A DNA stretch of 64,000 bases, taken from the NCBI RefSeq assembly GCF_024498135.1, contig NZ_JANHOH010000002.1:496001-560000 (forward strand). The letters are read 5' to 3'. The stretch's first letter is position 1; the number at the start of each line of letters is the position of its first letter. A program made the position numbers and the translations under genes. The notes under the pieces are model-generated. The model ran no database searches, was not told where the DNA came from, and was given only the letters and a program-made list of their open reading frames with translations. The DNA comes from Mucilaginibacter aquariorum (GTDB taxonomy: Bacteria; Bacteroidota; Bacteroidia; Sphingobacteriales; Sphingobacteriaceae). Positions 9,801-18,590 of the stretch are shown here, piece after piece.

Positions 9801-10150
9801 CAGGTAAGTCAGCCGCACAAAATGCTGGCGCAAAAACACCAATAGCTGAAAAAACAACCAACTTTAGTACTGCCGATGCTGTTAACTCTTACTATGTAGA
9901 GAGTGGTTCATTCCTTAAGTTAAGGTCGGTACAAATTGGTTATAAATTTTCACCAAGCATAATTAAGAGCGTTGGGCTTGATCAATTACGCGTTTATGTA
10001 CAAGGTACTAACCTGTTCACTGCTACAAAATACAGTGGCCTTGATCCGGAGCTGCAAGCATATGACGGCCGTAACAGCCAGGGTGTGGATAGGGGTAATT
10101 ACCCTAACAACGAGCGCAGATTTATATTTGGCGTAAACCTTAGTTTCTAA
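6881..10150 (+). CDS. SusC/RagA-type TonB-linked outer-membrane transporter
   Basis: A 1089-residue TonB-dependent transporter. It has a signal peptide (LCLLLCCMVSSLVVTAQ), an N-terminal CarboxypepD_reg-like domain (about residues 30-105, GRVTGSDDKLPVVGATVRVKG), a TonB box/plug region beginning at NEVVVTGYTSQRKKDISGSV, the plug motif PLYVVDGLQ...IESISVLKDAGAAAIYG, and a long beta barrel ending in an aromatic C-terminal strand (RRFIFGVNLSF). No N-terminal STN domain is present, so it should not signal through a FecI/FecR system. With SusD it would form a lidded importer for an unidentified glycan, peptide or other oligomer. susD follows 33 bp downstream. The locus contains no glycosidase, so the substrate cannot be read from the neighbours. 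Confidence 0.96.
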   Translation: MFKSLLLKGRTLCLLLCCMVSSLVVTAQTKHTGRVTGSDDKLPVVGATVRVKGTTIGTQTDVNGQFSLNVSPGDVLTVSYLGYQSQDVTVGASETISIVLQAGNNTLNEVVVTGYTSQRKKDISGSVTTVNIATAKSVPSVSAETMLQGQAAGVNVVTQGAPGGGAQVTIRGLSNFNNSSPLYVVDGLQTGSISNLNPNDIESISVLKDAGAAAIYGVSGGNGVIVVTTKKGKQGKTTISYDAFYGTTQPLGGNVFNVLNADQFEQLVAKVDPDNDLMKGNPKGNKFYDYGYQSGAGAKGVFNQEQASAFLPNYHLDNDPARDYLIQKFVKGAGTDWFHEIFKSAPIQQHSLSASGASDKSNYFMSLGYTNQQGTLINTYFKRYQARVNTNFSVKDHVRLGENFSFFYVNSPNGGGGLANGGNQNEGNPISETYRTLPIIPVRDIAGNLGGTYAGPAALGNALNPVGIQERQSTTHTNEYGMQGTVFAEADFLKHFTARTAYSADIYNRYYYNIGYRQYDSGEAHGGNNGYSEGSSYDSNFNWSNTINYKQVFGKHSISLLGGFEQRGYTGRQINANAKNLFSLDPFFANIQNGQAGQTTADSRFRDLNTIMSFFGRLDYTFNDRYIIGATIRRDGSSRFATGNKWSTFPAVSAAWRVTQEEFAKGLTWLNDLKIRGSYGTSGFNANVGVNSAYAAYGGGPGSSSYAIDGSSNSVIPGYLQNSLGNPNAVWETDKTFNIGFDASFFNHLDVTAEYYKKTISDLLVIIPVPATAGGSEGAWPTVNNGQVVNKGFDISVNYHGAAGGLTYSVGTNITTIKNEITKLGAPFFTSDVRNGNVVYNQVGGPIGAFYGYNVTGYWNTQAEIDALNAQQKPDLFGSTPVYQAEAAPGRFRYADTNGDGRITDADRTQIGNPIPDFTYGVNLNVGYKGFDLSAVLYGSHGNDIYNTVKYWTNFYGTQTGNKSIDLLNNAWDPGKSAAQNAGAKTPIAEKTTNFSTADAVNSYYVESGSFLKLRSVQIGYKFSPSIIKSVGLDQLRVYVQGTNLFTATKYSGLDPELQAYDGRNSQGVDRGNYPNNERRFIFGVNLSF

Positions 10151-10183
10151 TAATAACTAACATAATATATAAAGAGAATAGTT

Positions 10184-12019
10184 ATGAAAAAAAGTTTTAA
10201 ATTAAAAGTCCTTATACCGGCAACACTAATATTGCTTGGAGGCTCTTATTCATGTAAGAAGTATCTTGATCAGGCGCCAATTGGCTCCCTGATCCCGGAG
10301 GTACTTGCAACACGTGCGGGTGTTGATGGTATTCTTATCGGTGCATACTCAGTTGTTGATGGTGTATTTGATGGCCAAACTGGTAGCCCTTGGGAAACCG
10401 GTACCGATAACTGGGTTTATGGTAGTGTGGTAGCAGGTGATGCCTTCAAAGGCTCTAACCCTGGTGACCAACCTGCAGCTGCAAATCTTGAGGCCTTTAG
10501 CGCAACAGGTGCTAACGATTACTTAGATCACAAATGGCGTGTATGCTATGCTGGTGTACAACGTGCTAACGATGTGCTAAGGTTGTTACCTCAAATTAAA
10601 GATGGTTCGGTAACAGCTGAGCAACAAACTCAGTACATCGCCGAGGCCCGTTTCCTACGCGGTTTCTTCCACCTGGAAGCTGCTAAACTTTGGAAAAACA
10701 TTCCGTATGTTGACGAAACAATTACCTACACAGCCCAAAACTACAACATTCCAAATGATGGACCTATTTGGGACAAAATAGCGGCTGACTTTGAAGCTGC
10801 TGCAAAAGACCTGCCTGCAACACAGCCACAAATTGGCCGTGCAAACAAATGGGCAGCTTTAGCTTTCCAGGCTAAAACCCTTATGTTTAACCATAAATAC
10901 CCCGAAGCTTTCGATATCCTTAAAGATGTAATAGCTAATGGTAAAACAAGTTCAGGCGCGCCTTATGCATTAGGTAAATATGCAAACAACTTTAACCCAT
11001 CAACCAAAAACGGCCCAGAGGGCGTGTTTGTGGTGCAGGCATCTGTAAAAGATGGTGCAAACGGCTTAAACGGCAACGCAGGTAACGTGTTAAACTTCCC
11101 TTCTGGCGGCCCTGCAGGATGCTGCGGTTTCTTCCAGCCAACGTTTGATTTTGTTAACTCATTTAAAGTAGATGCTAATGGCTTACCATTAATTGATACT
11201 TACCAAAATGGTTACATTAAAAATGATCAGGCTGTACCTGCCGGTACTGTGTTTACACCAGGTGATGAGTTGCTTGATGCAAGGTTAGACTGGTCAGTTG
11301 GTCGTCGTGGTATACCATATTTAGACTGGGGAATTTGCCCTGGAGCTGCATGGGCACGTGACCAACCCAATGGTGGCCCTTACCTGCCTATTAAAAACGT
11401 TTATTACAAAGCTGCACAATCAACCACTTCAGATTCATACGGTGGTTGGGCTGCAAATCAGTCAACTTCAAATAGTTACAATGCTATCCGTTTTGCTGAT
11501 GTTATTTTATGGGCTGCTGAGTGTGCTGTTGAAGCAAACCAACTGGCGATTGCCGAAGGTTATGTTAACCAGATAAGGACACGTGCTGCTGACCAAACTG
11601 GTTGGGTTAAAGGCAAGTTAACAGGTTACACAGGTGGCGATGCTACCAAGCCAATTGTTGATAATAGCGAGTTTGCTGCAAACTACAAAGTAGGTTTGTA
11701 TACAGGCCAGTTTGCTACAAATGGCCAGGCTTACGCACGCAAAGCAGTGTATTTTGAGCGCAAGCTTGAGTTGGGTATGGAAGGTCACCGTTTCTTTGAC
11801 TTATCTCGTTGGGATGCGGCTAACGGCGGCCCTGCAGGTACAATCATGTCAACAGAAATTGAGAAATTCCTGAAAAACACCCGCGATTTTGGTGACAAAT
11901 TTACCTCAGCGGTAATGAAAGTTGCTAAATTCACTGCAAACAAAAACGAGCTTTACCCAATCCCTCAATTCCAAATTGATATTGCTAAAGGAACATTAAA
12001 ACAAAACCCGGGTTATTAA
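10184..12019 (+). CDS. SusD/RagB-type surface lipoprotein
   Basis: A 611-residue SusD-like substrate-binding lipoprotein. The signal peptide ends in a lipobox (GGSYSC, Cys24), and KKYLD directly after the cysteine is typical of the family. The N-terminal part carries TPR-like helices (the QYIAEARFLRGFFHLEAAKLW segment), and the C-terminal half has the family closing block RKAVYFERKLELGMEGHRFFDLSRW and NKNELYPIPQFQID. It caps the SusC barrel and captures ligand at the cell surface. The 33-bp gap to susC supports cotranscription. A strong hairpin with a T-run follows, separating this pair from the lipoprotein genes downstream, which may therefore be expressed at a lower level or by read-through. 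Confidence 0.96.
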   Translation: MKKSFKLKVLIPATLILLGGSYSCKKYLDQAPIGSLIPEVLATRAGVDGILIGAYSVVDGVFDGQTGSPWETGTDNWVYGSVVAGDAFKGSNPGDQPAAANLEAFSATGANDYLDHKWRVCYAGVQRANDVLRLLPQIKDGSVTAEQQTQYIAEARFLRGFFHLEAAKLWKNIPYVDETITYTAQNYNIPNDGPIWDKIAADFEAAAKDLPATQPQIGRANKWAALAFQAKTLMFNHKYPEAFDILKDVIANGKTSSGAPYALGKYANNFNPSTKNGPEGVFVVQASVKDGANGLNGNAGNVLNFPSGGPAGCCGFFQPTFDFVNSFKVDANGLPLIDTYQNGYIKNDQAVPAGTVFTPGDELLDARLDWSVGRRGIPYLDWGICPGAAWARDQPNGGPYLPIKNVYYKAAQSTTSDSYGGWAANQSTSNSYNAIRFADVILWAAECAVEANQLAIAEGYVNQIRTRAADQTGWVKGKLTGYTGGDATKPIVDNSEFAANYKVGLYTGQFATNGQAYARKAVYFERKLELGMEGHRFFDLSRWDAANGGPAGTIMSTEIEKFLKNTRDFGDKFTSAVMKVAKFTANKNELYPIPQFQIDIAKGTLKQNPGY

Positions 12020-12032
12020 TAATTAATAACCC

Positions 12033-12072
12033 AAAAAAAGAGGGGGAGATATTTATCTTCCCCTCTTTTTTT
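12033..12072 (+). terminator. Terminator between susD and the FG-GAP lipoprotein gene
   Basis: A-run, GAGGGGGAGAT, short loop, ATCTTCCCCTC, T-run. The stem is about 17 bp including one G-T pair. The next gene starts 27 bp later on the same strand, so the hairpin probably lowers rather than abolishes downstream transcription. Confidence 0.85.
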
Positions 12073-12098
12073 ATTAATATATTTCTTAATATCGTTAA

Positions 12099-15000
12099 AT
12101 GAAACTCCTTAGATACCTGCTGTTTATTGCTTTGCCGCTTTTTATATTCTCTTGTAAAAAGGCAACAATGTTTGAAAAAATATCTTCATCACACTCGGGC
12201 ATAAAATTCAATAATCTCATTGTTGAAAATGATACCATCAACCCACTTGATAAGCTGAATATTTATAACGGGGGCGGTGTTGGCATAGGCGATTTTAATA
12301 ACGATGGCCTGCAGGATATTTATTTTATAGGTAATGCCGTATCAAACCGTTTATACCTAAACAAAGGCGATTTTAAATTTGACGATGTTACCGAAAAAGC
12401 AGGAGTAGGTGGTAAAGGCGGTTGGGGCCGTGGTGTAGCGGTTGTTGATATTAATAACGATGGATTAAAAGATATTTATGTATGTAACTCGCTGCTAAAT
12501 GATTCGGTTAAACGGCTTAACCTGCTTTACATAAACCAGGGCCCGGATAAGAATGGAGTGCCCATTTTTAAAGAATCGTCAAAAGAATATGGCCTTAATA
12601 TAAATGTACATTCTACAATGGCATCGTTTTTTGATTACGATAACGATGGCGACCTGGATATGTACCTTACCGTTAACGAGGCGCAATCAACAGATAATAC
12701 AAGTTCGTTCAGGCCAATTATAAAAGATGGTACCAGCCGTAATACAGGCAGGCTGTACCGTAACGATTATGACCCTGCTTTAAAGCATGGCGTTTATACA
12801 AACGTATCTAAACAAGCTGGCATATTAATAGAGGGTTACGGCCATGCAACAAGCATAGTTGATATTAACCGCGATGGCTGGAAAGATATTTACGTTACAA
12901 ATGATTTTTTACCAAGTAATATACTTTACATAAATAACCACGACGGTACTTTTACCGATCGTACAAAAGAATATTTTAAACATACTGCCACAAGCGCCAT
13001 GGGCCAGGATGTGCAGGATATAAATAACGACGGCCTTGCCGATGTTTTTGAACTGGATATGGATCCGGAAGATAACTATCGCAAAAAAATGTTTATGCCG
13101 GGTACATCATACCAGTTATACCAAAACTTTGACACTTACGGTTACCAATACCAATATAATCATAACACCTTACAGCTAAACCAGGGCCCTCGCTTAGGCC
13201 AAAATGACTCAATAGGCGCACCTGCATTTAGCGAGGTTGCTTTTTTAAGCGGTGTAGCACAAACAGACTGGAGCTGGGGGCCTATGATAACAGATTTTGA
13301 TAACGATGGCTTCAGGGATATAGTAGTAACCAATGGTTACCCCCGCGATGTTACAGATCATGATTTTATTGCTTTCAGGAACGAATCTTTTATTGTTGCC
13401 AGTAAAAAACAAGTATTAGAGCAAATACCTATCGTAAAAATATCAAATTACGCGTTCAGAAATAACGGCAAGTTGCAGTTTGAAGATGTAACCAAAAGCT
13501 GGGGAATGGATATAGCATCGTTCTCTAACGGTGCCGCTTATGCCGATCTGGATAACGACGGTACCTTAGATATGGTCATTAATAATATTGATGACGAAGC
13601 ATTTGTGTACAAAAACAGATCGCGCGAGGATGATAAAAACAACAATCATTATTTGCAGATACAATTTAAGGGCAGCCCTCAAAACCGTGATGGGATAGGG
13701 GCATGGGCCGATATTTATTATGACCATGGCAAACATCAGGTATATGAAAATACCCCATTCCGCGGCTATCTGTCAACCATACAAAATATAGCGCATTTTG
13801 GCCTGGGCAAAATTACAAGTATCGATTCGGTTGTAATAAAATGGCAAAACGGCAAACAGCAAACCCTAAGAAATGTAAAGACTGATCAGGTACTTAAGGT
13901 TGATATTAACAACGCAAAGGCTGGATATAATTTTGGTATTTCGCCGATAAACAGCCAGTCTTTATTTACCGAAGTAACAAAATCGGTAGGGATAAACTAT
14001 AAACATAACGATGTTGATTTTGCAGACTTTAATGTGCAAAAGCTACTGCCGCACAAGTTATCAGAGTACTCGCCGGCAGTTGCTGTAGGCGATGTTGATG
14101 GTAATGGCTTTGATGACATGGTTGTAGGTGGCACATCAAAATATCCCGCACAGGTTTTATTACAACAAGCCAATGGTAAATTCACCCAGCGTAACCTGTT
14201 AGCTACAGCAACAAATCTTACTGAAAAGTATAAAGATGAGGGTTTACTGTTATTTGATGCGGATGGCGATGGCGACCTTGACCTTTATGCTGCGAGCGGG
14301 GGCTATGAAGATGCGCCAAATTCAAAATCGTATCAGGACAGGATCTATGCAAATGATGGAAAAGGGAACTTTACCCTGCAAGCGGGCGCTTTACCAGTAA
14401 ACTTTACCAGTAAATTATGTGTAAAAGCGGTTGATTATAATAAAGATGGCTCGCTTGATCTGTTTGTATCGGGTAGGGTTGATCCGTGGAACTATCCTAA
14501 ACCGGTATCGAGCTTTGTTTTACGTAACGATAGTAAAAAAGGCCAGCTTAAGTTTACTGATGTAACACCAACCGTTGCCAAAGGCTTAAATAATTTAGGC
14601 CTGGTATGCGATGCATCTTTTACAGATTATGATAACGACGGCTGGCCAGACCTGGTTATTACTGGCGAATGGATGCCGGTAACTTTCATGAAAAATGACC
14701 ATGGTGTATTTAAAAATGTAACGGCCAACAGTGGTATAGCTGATAAGTTTGGCTGGTGGAACACTATTGCCGGTGGTGATTTTGATCACGATGGAGATAT
14801 TGACTACATTGTTGGCAATACAGGTTTAAATACCTTTTACAAAGCTACCGACCAATATCCAGCCTATATAACCGCTAAAGATTTTGATAACAATGATAGC
14901 TATGACGCTTTCCCATCGGTCTTTTTAAAGGATAGGGATGGTAAAATGAAAGAGTTTCCGGCACATACCCGCGATGACATTGTAAAACAGATGATAGTTA

Positions 15001-15674
15001 TGAGGGTGAAATATCAGAACTACAAATCGTTTGCCGTGGCTACCATGGATAGTGTGATTACGCCAAAAATGCGTGAAGGAGCTATCAGGTTAAAAGCAAA
15101 TGAGTTGCAGTCATGTTATTTACGCAACGATGGGCATGGCAAATTTACCATGATACCACTGCCGGCAGAAGCGCAGATATCTCAACTGGCGGGTATCATT
15201 ATAGATGATTTTGATAGTGATGGCAACCTGGATGTAGCACTTAGCGGTAATGATTATGGTACCGAGGTGAGCACCGGCCGCTACGACGCCTTTAACGGTT
15301 TAATGTTAAAGGGTGATGGCAAAGGCGGCTTTAAGCCCTTAACCATATTGCAAAGCGGCATTTATATACCGGGAGATGGAAAGGCATTAGTTAAATTGCG
15401 TAGTGCTAAAGGTGGTTACCTGTTGGCGGCTACACAGTATAAAGATGTAATGAAAGTGTTTGAATTGAAAAAGCCCGTACGTACCGTAAGTATAAAGCCC
15501 CTGGATATGTTCGCCACCATTAAATATAAAAACGGAAAAACTGCGAAGCAGGAGTTTTATAATGGTTCGTCTTTCTTGTCGCAGTCGGGCAGATTTTTTA
15601 ATATTGATGCTACCATGGCATCGGTTACCGTAACCGATAATACCGGCCAAAAAAGAGATATACCTTTAAATTAA
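12099..15674 (+). CDS. Large FG-GAP/VCBS repeat lipoprotein with ASPIC/UnbV domain (CRTAC1-like)
   Basis: A 1191-residue lipoprotein (lipobox LFIFSC near residue 19). It contains many calcium-binding FG-GAP/VCBS blades recognisable by D-x-[DN]-x-D-G-x-x-D motifs, for example GDFNNDGLQD, VDINNDGLKD, FDYDNDGDLD, FDNDGFRD, GDVDGNGFDD and FDADGDGDLD, consistent with two beta propellers. Between them, around residues 520-605, lies an ASPIC/UnbV segment (PQNRDGIGAWADIYY, then NIAHFGLG...VVIKWQNGKQQ), as in bacterial CRTAC1-type proteins. The fold suggests binding or scaffolding on the outer surface; no enzyme activity can be assigned. It is followed 22 bp later by the haloperoxidase-like gene, so the two are very likely in one transcript. 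Confidence 0.92.
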   Translation: MKLLRYLLFIALPLFIFSCKKATMFEKISSSHSGIKFNNLIVENDTINPLDKLNIYNGGGVGIGDFNNDGLQDIYFIGNAVSNRLYLNKGDFKFDDVTEKAGVGGKGGWGRGVAVVDINNDGLKDIYVCNSLLNDSVKRLNLLYINQGPDKNGVPIFKESSKEYGLNINVHSTMASFFDYDNDGDLDMYLTVNEAQSTDNTSSFRPIIKDGTSRNTGRLYRNDYDPALKHGVYTNVSKQAGILIEGYGHATSIVDINRDGWKDIYVTNDFLPSNILYINNHDGTFTDRTKEYFKHTATSAMGQDVQDINNDGLADVFELDMDPEDNYRKKMFMPGTSYQLYQNFDTYGYQYQYNHNTLQLNQGPRLGQNDSIGAPAFSEVAFLSGVAQTDWSWGPMITDFDNDGFRDIVVTNGYPRDVTDHDFIAFRNESFIVASKKQVLEQIPIVKISNYAFRNNGKLQFEDVTKSWGMDIASFSNGAAYADLDNDGTLDMVINNIDDEAFVYKNRSREDDKNNNHYLQIQFKGSPQNRDGIGAWADIYYDHGKHQVYENTPFRGYLSTIQNIAHFGLGKITSIDSVVIKWQNGKQQTLRNVKTDQVLKVDINNAKAGYNFGISPINSQSLFTEVTKSVGINYKHNDVDFADFNVQKLLPHKLSEYSPAVAVGDVDGNGFDDMVVGGTSKYPAQVLLQQANGKFTQRNLLATATNLTEKYKDEGLLLFDADGDGDLDLYAASGGYEDAPNSKSYQDRIYANDGKGNFTLQAGALPVNFTSKLCVKAVDYNKDGSLDLFVSGRVDPWNYPKPVSSFVLRNDSKKGQLKFTDVTPTVAKGLNNLGLVCDASFTDYDNDGWPDLVITGEWMPVTFMKNDHGVFKNVTANSGIADKFGWWNTIAGGDFDHDGDIDYIVGNTGLNTFYKATDQYPAYITAKDFDNNDSYDAFPSVFLKDRDGKMKEFPAHTRDDIVKQMIVMRVKYQNYKSFAVATMDSVITPKMREGAIRLKANELQSCYLRNDGHGKFTMIPLPAEAQISQLAGIIIDDFDSDGNLDVALSGNDYGTEVSTGRYDAFNGLMLKGDGKGGFKPLTILQSGIYIPGDGKALVKLRSAKGGYLLAATQYKDVMKVFELKKPVRTVSIKPLDMFATIKYKNGKTAKQEFYNGSSFLSQSGRFFNIDATMASVTVTDNTGQKRDIPLN

Positions 15675-15696
15675 TACTATACATAGCCCCATTATT

Positions 15697-17016
15697 ATGA
15701 GATACTTTAAGGTTTTTATTGCAGCTGCATTTTGTTTACTGGCAATAAGCTGCAAGCAAAAGCAAAAAATTGCTCGTGTAAGCGACGTTGATGTTTTACA
15801 TCAGAATGTTGATCAGCTCACACAGGTAATAATTTATGATGTTTTTAGTCCACCGGTAGCAAGCCGTATTTATGGTTATACTTCATTGGCTGCATATGAG
15901 GCTATGCGGTTCGAGAACCCTAAGTATAAGTCAATAGCCAGCCAGTTAAAAGGATTTAAAGCTATGCCCGAGCCTAATAAAGGAATGAAGTATAATTATG
16001 CGCTTGCAGCTACTAAGGCGTTTTTTACGGTGGCACATAAGGTAACCTTCTCTGTAGATACCTTAAAAAAATACGAGGATAAGGTTTTTGCTATGTATCA
16101 GGATAACCTGGACGATTCTACTTATGCCCGTTCTGTTGCTTTTGGCGAAAAAGTGGGCGCGGCAATATTAGCCCGCTCCAAGTTTGATAACTATGCAAAA
16201 ACAAGAGGGAAGCCAAGGTTTTTAGGTAGCACTGATAATGGTAAATGGCACCCAACAGCACCAGATTATTTAGATGGCGTGGAGTTTTGTTGGGGCACAA
16301 TGGAAACGTTCGTGGTAAACTCATCTTCAGATTTCCCGCTGCCGCCACCAACACCGTATAGCGATGATAAAAACAGTGAGTACTTCAAGCAAAACCTTGC
16401 GGTTTACGAACAAAGTAAAAAGCTTACGCCCGAGCAGATAAGCATTGCTAAATTTTGGGATGATAACCCTTTTGTTATACAGCATAACGGGCACATGATG
16501 TTTGTAAATAAAAAAATTACTCCCGGTGGCCACTGGATAGGTATTACAGCTATAGCATGTAAAAAAACAAAAGCCGACGCGGTAAAAACGGCGCAAGCCT
16601 ATGCTTTAACCTCAATTGCCTTATACGATTCATTTATATGCGGATGGCAGGTAAAATATACCACCGAGTACATACGACCGGTTACCGTTATAAACGATAA
16701 AATTGACAGTAAGTGGCTGCCGCTTTTGCAAACACCGCCCTTCCCCGAATATCCAAGCGGGCATAGTGATATAAGCGCTGCATCGGCAGTGATATTAACC
16801 CATTTATTTGGCGATAACTTTGAGTACGATGATACCAGCGACTTGCGGTATATTGGTATGCAACGCCATTTTAAATCGTTTCTGCAGGCATCCGAAGAAA
16901 CATCTATAAGCCGTTTTTATGGAGGTATTCACTATAAATTTAGTATCGACGCAGCCGCAAAACAAGGCAGGCAAATAGGCGAACATATCTGGAATACATT
17001 GAAATTAGAGAACTAA
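15697..17016 (+). CDS. Vanadium-dependent haloperoxidase / PAP2-type lipoprotein
   Basis: A 439-residue lipoprotein (lipobox LLAISC, Cys about 19) of the PAP2/vanadium haloperoxidase superfamily. All three signature motifs are present: K320-x6-R327-P328 (KYTTEYIRP), PSGH with His356 (EYPSGHSD), and S405-R406-x5-H412 (SRFYGGIH). In vanadate enzymes His412 would ligate vanadate and His356 act as acid-base; the same pocket binds phosphate in acid phosphatases, so halide oxidation is not proven. Length above 400 residues and the extra N-terminal helices favour the vanadium haloperoxidase branch. It sits between two FG-GAP proteins with gaps of 22 and 19 bp, indicating an operon. The product should be anchored in the envelope, and substrate may be delivered by the neighbouring SusCD pair. 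Confidence 0.9.
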   Translation: MRYFKVFIAAAFCLLAISCKQKQKIARVSDVDVLHQNVDQLTQVIIYDVFSPPVASRIYGYTSLAAYEAMRFENPKYKSIASQLKGFKAMPEPNKGMKYNYALAATKAFFTVAHKVTFSVDTLKKYEDKVFAMYQDNLDDSTYARSVAFGEKVGAAILARSKFDNYAKTRGKPRFLGSTDNGKWHPTAPDYLDGVEFCWGTMETFVVNSSSDFPLPPPTPYSDDKNSEYFKQNLAVYEQSKKLTPEQISIAKFWDDNPFVIQHNGHMMFVNKKITPGGHWIGITAIACKKTKADAVKTAQAYALTSIALYDSFICGWQVKYTTEYIRPVTVINDKIDSKWLPLLQTPPFPEYPSGHSDISAASAVILTHLFGDNFEYDDTSDLRYIGMQRHFKSFLQASEETSISRFYGGIHYKFSIDAAAKQGRQIGEHIWNTLKLEN

Positions 17017-17035
17017 ACAAGCGTTACAATTTGTT

Positions 17036-18574
17036 ATGAAATTAAAGCAGACCTTTTTATTTACATCTTTCATATTATCAGGGGTTGCGTTACTATCATT
17101 AAGTACCGTGCTTGATGGCTGCAAAAGCAAAAGCACCACATATAAACTTACAGGCGATACAATTGCCGATGGTAAGTATCTTGTAGAACTGCATTGTACA
17201 AAATGCCATTCGCTTGTACCTGCAAACATGCTTACAAAAAATGTATGGCGCATGCACACGCTGCCCGATATGGCGCGTTACCTGGGTATATCAACCTATG
17301 GCCCCGATTTTTATAAAGACCCTAAAGATACCGGCGGCATATCTATAGTTAATTGGCAGGCAATTGTTAATTATTATAACAAACTTGCGCCGGATACCCT
17401 ATTGCCTGCAAAATGGCCAATAGCTTTAACAAATGATTGGGCAGGCTTTACGTTAAAAAAACCGGCCGGTAGTAACGATATCTCCTTTACCACAATGGTG
17501 GCTGCAAATCCAAATACAGGTAATATTTATACCAGTGATTTGGTTGCAAATAATTTAACCGAATGGAGCAATAACCTTCAATCTAAAAAAGTGATTGGCC
17601 TGCCATCAGCAGCTGTGAATGCTAATTTTACAGATGTCGATAATGTTATATTATCCTTGATAGGCCGTATCGATCCTGTTGATTATCCTAATGGAAAGAT
17701 CTATGGCGTAAACCTTGTTGATAATAAATTAACTGCTAACGAAATAGCAGGGGATATGCCAAGGCCGGTACAAACCCTTAGTGTTGATATAGATAAGGAC
17801 GGCCATAACGAACTGGTAGTATTAGGGCAGGGGAACACTAAAGGTGGTATTTACATGCTTAAATTGGGCGCAGATAACAAAGCCGAAAAGCAATTTACCA
17901 TAACCGAAAGGCCGGGTGCCGTACAAGCTATATCAAAAGATTTTAATAATGATGGTTACCCCGATCTGATGGTGTTATTTGGTTCGGGCGACGAAGGATT
18001 ATCGTTATTTATAAACAATAAAAAGGGCGGTTTTACCAGTAAAGAACTGTTGCGTTTTCCACCGGTGTACGGTTCAACCAGCTTTCAGTTAACGGATATT
18101 GACCACGATGGTAACCTCGACCTGATCTATACCTGTGGATATAATTTCCGCGATTCCCGTATCTTGAAACCATACCACGGATTATACATTTATAAAAACA
18201 CGGGCGACTTCAACTTTAAGCAAACCTGGTTTTATCCAATAAATGGCTGCACAAAAGCTATTGCTACAGATTTTGATAAAGATGGTGATATTGACATTGC
18301 CACCATTGCCTTTTTTGCCGATATGAAAAATAACCCTGCCGAAGAATTTATATATTTTGAGCAGGATAAGCCTATGCAGTTTAAAGCAAACGCGGTGCCG
18401 GTTAGCAAGTACGGCAGGTGGATGGCAATGGATGTGAGCGACCTGAACAAGGATGGCAAACCGGATATTATTTTGGGTAATTATGCAAGCGGGTTCTTGT
18501 TCCAGCCTAATTTTTCACCATCGTGGGATGAACACCAGCCTTTTATAGTACTGGAGAATAGCATAAAAAAATAG
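17036..18574 (+). CDS. FG-GAP/VCBS repeat protein with one c-type heme motif
   Basis: A 512-residue exported protein with an N-terminal hydrophobic segment and possible lipobox (VLDGC, Cys29), then a single CxxCH heme-binding motif at residues 54-58 (CTKCH) in a short cytochrome-like region (GKYLVELHCTKCHSLVP). The remainder is FG-GAP-like repeats with calcium-type motifs (VDIDKDGHNE, DFNNDGYPD, DIDHDGNLD, DFDKDGDID, DLNKDGKPD). The arrangement suggests an electron-accepting module fused to a propeller scaffold. It is the last gene of the run from susC and lies 19 bp after the haloperoxidase-like gene. A perfect 18-bp hairpin after it is shared with the convergent seven-heme cytochrome gene. 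Partner and electron acceptor are unknown. Confidence 0.88.
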   Translation: MKLKQTFLFTSFILSGVALLSLSTVLDGCKSKSTTYKLTGDTIADGKYLVELHCTKCHSLVPANMLTKNVWRMHTLPDMARYLGISTYGPDFYKDPKDTGGISIVNWQAIVNYYNKLAPDTLLPAKWPIALTNDWAGFTLKKPAGSNDISFTTMVAANPNTGNIYTSDLVANNLTEWSNNLQSKKVIGLPSAAVNANFTDVDNVILSLIGRIDPVDYPNGKIYGVNLVDNKLTANEIAGDMPRPVQTLSVDIDKDGHNELVVLGQGNTKGGIYMLKLGADNKAEKQFTITERPGAVQAISKDFNNDGYPDLMVLFGSGDEGLSLFINNKKGGFTSKELLRFPPVYGSTSFQLTDIDHDGNLDLIYTCGYNFRDSRILKPYHGLYIYKNTGDFNFKQTWFYPINGCTKAIATDFDKDGDIDIATIAFFADMKNNPAEEFIYFEQDKPMQFKANAVPVSKYGRWMAMDVSDLNKDGKPDIILGNYASGFLFQPNFSPSWDEHQPFIVLENSIKK

Positions 18575-18590
18575 AGTTTGAACTTCCTTT

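Noticed and set aside
6881..12019. Calling the SusCD pair a classical polysaccharide-utilisation locus
   Set aside because: No glycosidase, lyase or sulfatase is cotranscribed; the GH3 gene lies upstream behind a terminator and 800 bp of spacer.
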